DNA from: Streptomyces griseochromogenes
GTDB lineage: Bacteria > Actinomycetota > Actinomycetes > Streptomycetales > Streptomycetaceae
Assembly (NCBI RefSeq): GCF_001542625.1
Contig: NZ_CP016279.1
Location: 4,774,001 to 4,838,000, forward strand
Length of the DNA stretch: 64,000 bases
Direction: 5' to 3'
Positions 62,562 to 64,000 of this stretch are shown here, piece after piece. The notes under the pieces were generated by a model that was not told the DNA's origin, made no database searches, and saw only the letters and a list, made by a program, of their open reading frames with translations. Position 1 is the stretch's first letter, and each line of letters opens with the position of its first letter. The translations under genes and the position numbers were made by a program.

Positions 62562-63742
62562 GACGTCTCCTTCGGTTGTCCGGGGCGGTCGCGGTGCTTC
62601 CCGGCGGAGCCAGGCGCGGTGGACGCGGCAGGCCAGGCCAGGGCGCGGGTGATGTCCGCGAGGGTGAGGATTCCGACAAGACGGCCCCCGTCGAGGACCA
62701 GCGCCCGGCGCAGGGGGCTCACCTGAAGTTCGGGGAGCAGGCCGAGTACGGGGTCCTCGGGGGCGGCCGTGACGATGTCGCCCAGGGGACTCATCACCTC
62801 GTGGACCGCTGTGGCCGCACGGTCCTGGGCCGGGGTCGCGTCGATCCGCCGCAGGGTGATCACCCCGGTCACCGAGCCGTCGGCCGTGAGCACCGGGAAC
62901 GCCGTGTGGCGGTACCGGCCGAAGGGTCCCTCCGCCAGGAAGTCGGCGAGGGTTGCCGTGTCCGGCACGGTGACGGGGTCCGGGGTCATGACGAGGCTGA
63001 CCGGGACTCCGCCCAGAAGGCCGCGCATCTCGGCCTGACGGGCCTCGGCGGTGGCCGCGGCGATGAGGAACCAGCCGAGCAGCGCCGGCCACAGCCCGGA
63101 CAGGCCACGCCCGTGCAGCAGGGCCACGAATCCGGTCACCACCATGAGCCAGCCCAGTGCCCGTCCCGCCGCCGAGGCACCGCGAGTGGCTCGCAGCCGG
63201 TCGCCGGTGCGGTGCCACAAGTACGCGCGCAGCAGCCGTCCGCCGTCCAGCGGCGCGGCGGGCAGCGTGTTGAAGACGGCCAGCACAACGTTGATCGCGG
63301 CCAGCCAGGCGACCGCCTCGACCACCAGTCCGGACGCGTGGAGCGCGTCCAGCCCTGCGGCGAGGCCGGTGAGTACGCCACCGGCCACAAGGCTCGTGAG
63401 CGGACCGACGGCGGCGATGTGCAGCTCCGCGGCCGGTGTCGGAGCCTCGTCGTGCAGGCGGGCGGCGCCGCCCAGCATCCACAGGGTGATGCCGTCCACC
63501 TGGACGCCGTTGCGCCGGGCGACCACGGCATGTGCCAGTTCGTGCGCCAGCAGGGAGCCGAGGAAGACGACGGCGGTCAGCAGGGCGAGTGCCCAGTACA
63601 CGAGAGCGGAGTGGCCCGGGTGGGCTTCGGGAAACCGGCCGCGCGCCAGTGTGACCGTCACCAGGGCGACGATGACCAGGACACTCCAGTGCAGGCCGAC
63701 CCGCACACCGGCGATCCGGCCGAGGGACAGCGTCTCGTTCAT
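62558..63742 (-). CDS. Site-2-type metalloprotease with CBS pair
   Basis: A 394-residue membrane protease of family M50B. The zinc motif HELAH is at 67-71 in a membrane helix, and the third ligand region is NTLPAAPLDGGRLLRAYLW. Five or six membrane segments occupy residues 15-230. Two CBS domains follow (VMTPDPVTVPDTATLADFLA and VMSPLGDIVTAAPEDPVLGL), which bind adenine nucleotides and may gate activity. ATG 63742 (MNETLSLGRIAGVRVGLHWS) is the family start; ATG 63772 is in frame upstream. It is co-transcribed with the OsmC gene. Its substrate, perhaps an anti-sigma factor, is unknown. Confidence 0.91.
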   Translation of the reverse strand: MNETLSLGRIAGVRVGLHWSVLVIVALVTVTLARGRFPEAHPGHSALVYWALALLTAVVFLGSLLAHELAHAVVARRNGVQVDGITLWMLGGAARLHDEAPTPAAELHIAAVGPLTSLVAGGVLTGLAAGLDALHASGLVVEAVAWLAAINVVLAVFNTLPAAPLDGGRLLRAYLWHRTGDRLRATRGASAAGRALGWLMVVTGFVALLHGRGLSGLWPALLGWFLIAAATAEARQAEMRGLLGGVPVSLVMTPDPVTVPDTATLADFLAEGPFGRYRHTAFPVLTADGSVTGVITLRRIDATPAQDRAATAVHEVMSPLGDIVTAAPEDPVLGLLPELQVSPLRRALVLDGGRLVGILTLADITRALAWPAASTAPGSAGKHRDRPGQPKETS

Positions 63743-63849
63743 GAAGTCTCGCCTCACCCTCAGCTCCGTCATCAGCGCGGACGCCGCCGACCTCCCGGCC
63801 GGGAGCAGGTCTGCGGCACCTTCATCGTCCGACGGCGGTCGTCCCGCGG

Positions 63850-63891
63850 GCAGGGGCCGATCGGCTCGCAGCAGGGACGACCGGCCCCTGC
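63850..63891 (-). terminator. Possible terminator of the STAS-like gene
   Basis: GCAGGGGCCG and CGGCCCCTGC form a perfect 10-bp stem, about 43 bases beyond the stop at 63934. Confidence 0.5.
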
Positions 63892-63933
63892 GCCGCCGCA
63901 GCCCTTCTTCAGGGGCGGAGCAGGGCAGAGGCG

Positions 63934-64000
63934 CTACGGCAGGTGTGGCTGTACCTCGAAGAGGCTCGCGAGGCCGGTGGCGTGCAGCAGCCGCTTGAAG
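63934..64000 (-). CDS. 3' end of a STAS-domain-like protein
   Basis: The last 21 codons of a minus-strand gene that enters from the right edge. FKRLLHATGLASLFEVQPHL followed by a stop fits the final helix of anti-sigma-factor antagonists (LRRLLxxTGLxxLFxVxP). Only the tail is visible, so the family call is tentative. Confidence 0.5.
   Translation of the reverse strand, partial: FKRLLHATGLASLFEVQPHLP

Overview
The window is high-GC (about 70%) actinobacterial DNA and almost certainly comes from a Streptomyces linear replicon. The best evidence is an intact tap-tpg pair (28.4-31.1 kb), which encodes the telomere-associated protein and the terminal protein that caps linear Streptomyces chromosomes and plasmids. 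Short operons are mixed with many insertion-sequence scars and truncated or frameshifted genes. This is the usual texture of an unstable chromosome arm or a large linear plasmid. I saw no tRNA, rRNA or CRISPR array.

Layout. 0-3 kb: a secreted Ig-like protein, then a HEAT-repeat gene and a MerR regulator fused to HEAT repeats, behind a textbook MerR promoter. 4.2-8.4 kb: an SDR remnant, two zinc-independent MDR reductases, an F420/NADP-dependent reductase-like protein, an MmcQ/YjbR protein and a convergent TetR regulator. 8.5-9.2 kb: thioredoxin reductase and IS5 remnants. 9.4-15.5 kb: a six-gene operon in which every gene overlaps the next. It has OleA-, OleC- and OleD-like enzymes, two GT2 glycosyltransferases and a cytochrome P450, and is the most interesting metabolic locus here. 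15.6-16.9 kb: a leaderless SufR-like regulator and a DUF3291 protein. 17.3-20.5 kb: a class III CoA transferase, a glutaryl-CoA-dehydrogenase-like enzyme and a GyrI-like protein. 20.8-24.6 kb: a broken MmyB-type regulator, a DHFR-like reductase, an IS scar, flotillin with a small partner, and an ABC transporter stump. 25.2-27.4 kb: a NarL-type two-component system with a 26-residue membrane peptide gene inside it. 28.0-31.1 kb: a leaderless DNA-binding gene, tap and tpg. 31.3-34.3 kb: small membrane and secreted proteins.

34.3-39.5 kb is an IS-rich knot. An intact IS5-type element with a predicted -1 frameshift site carries a GNAT acetyltransferase passenger and sits inside another transposase. 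A Nudix hydrolase, a SnoaL-like gene and another transposase with a single amber codon follow. 39.6-45.0 kb: a TetR regulator with a penicillin-binding-like hydrolase, two small secreted proteins and a TetX-like FAD monooxygenase. 45-49.2 kb: an IS scar, an SRPBCC protein, an ABC-F ATPase and a second copy of the SnoaL segment duplicated from 37.2 kb. 49.3-55.2 kb: remnants around a SpoU rRNA methyltransferase, a PhyH dioxygenase, a small conserved protein and a LysR regulator. 56-64 kb: a secreted ricin-B lectin protein, a membrane protein, a four-EF-hand protein, several pseudogenes, a lipoprotein, a frameshifted OsmC gene coupled to a CBS-domain site-2 protease, and the tail of a probable STAS protein.

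All functional calls come from reading translated sequence and motifs by eye. No database search was possible. Boundaries of remnants are approximate.
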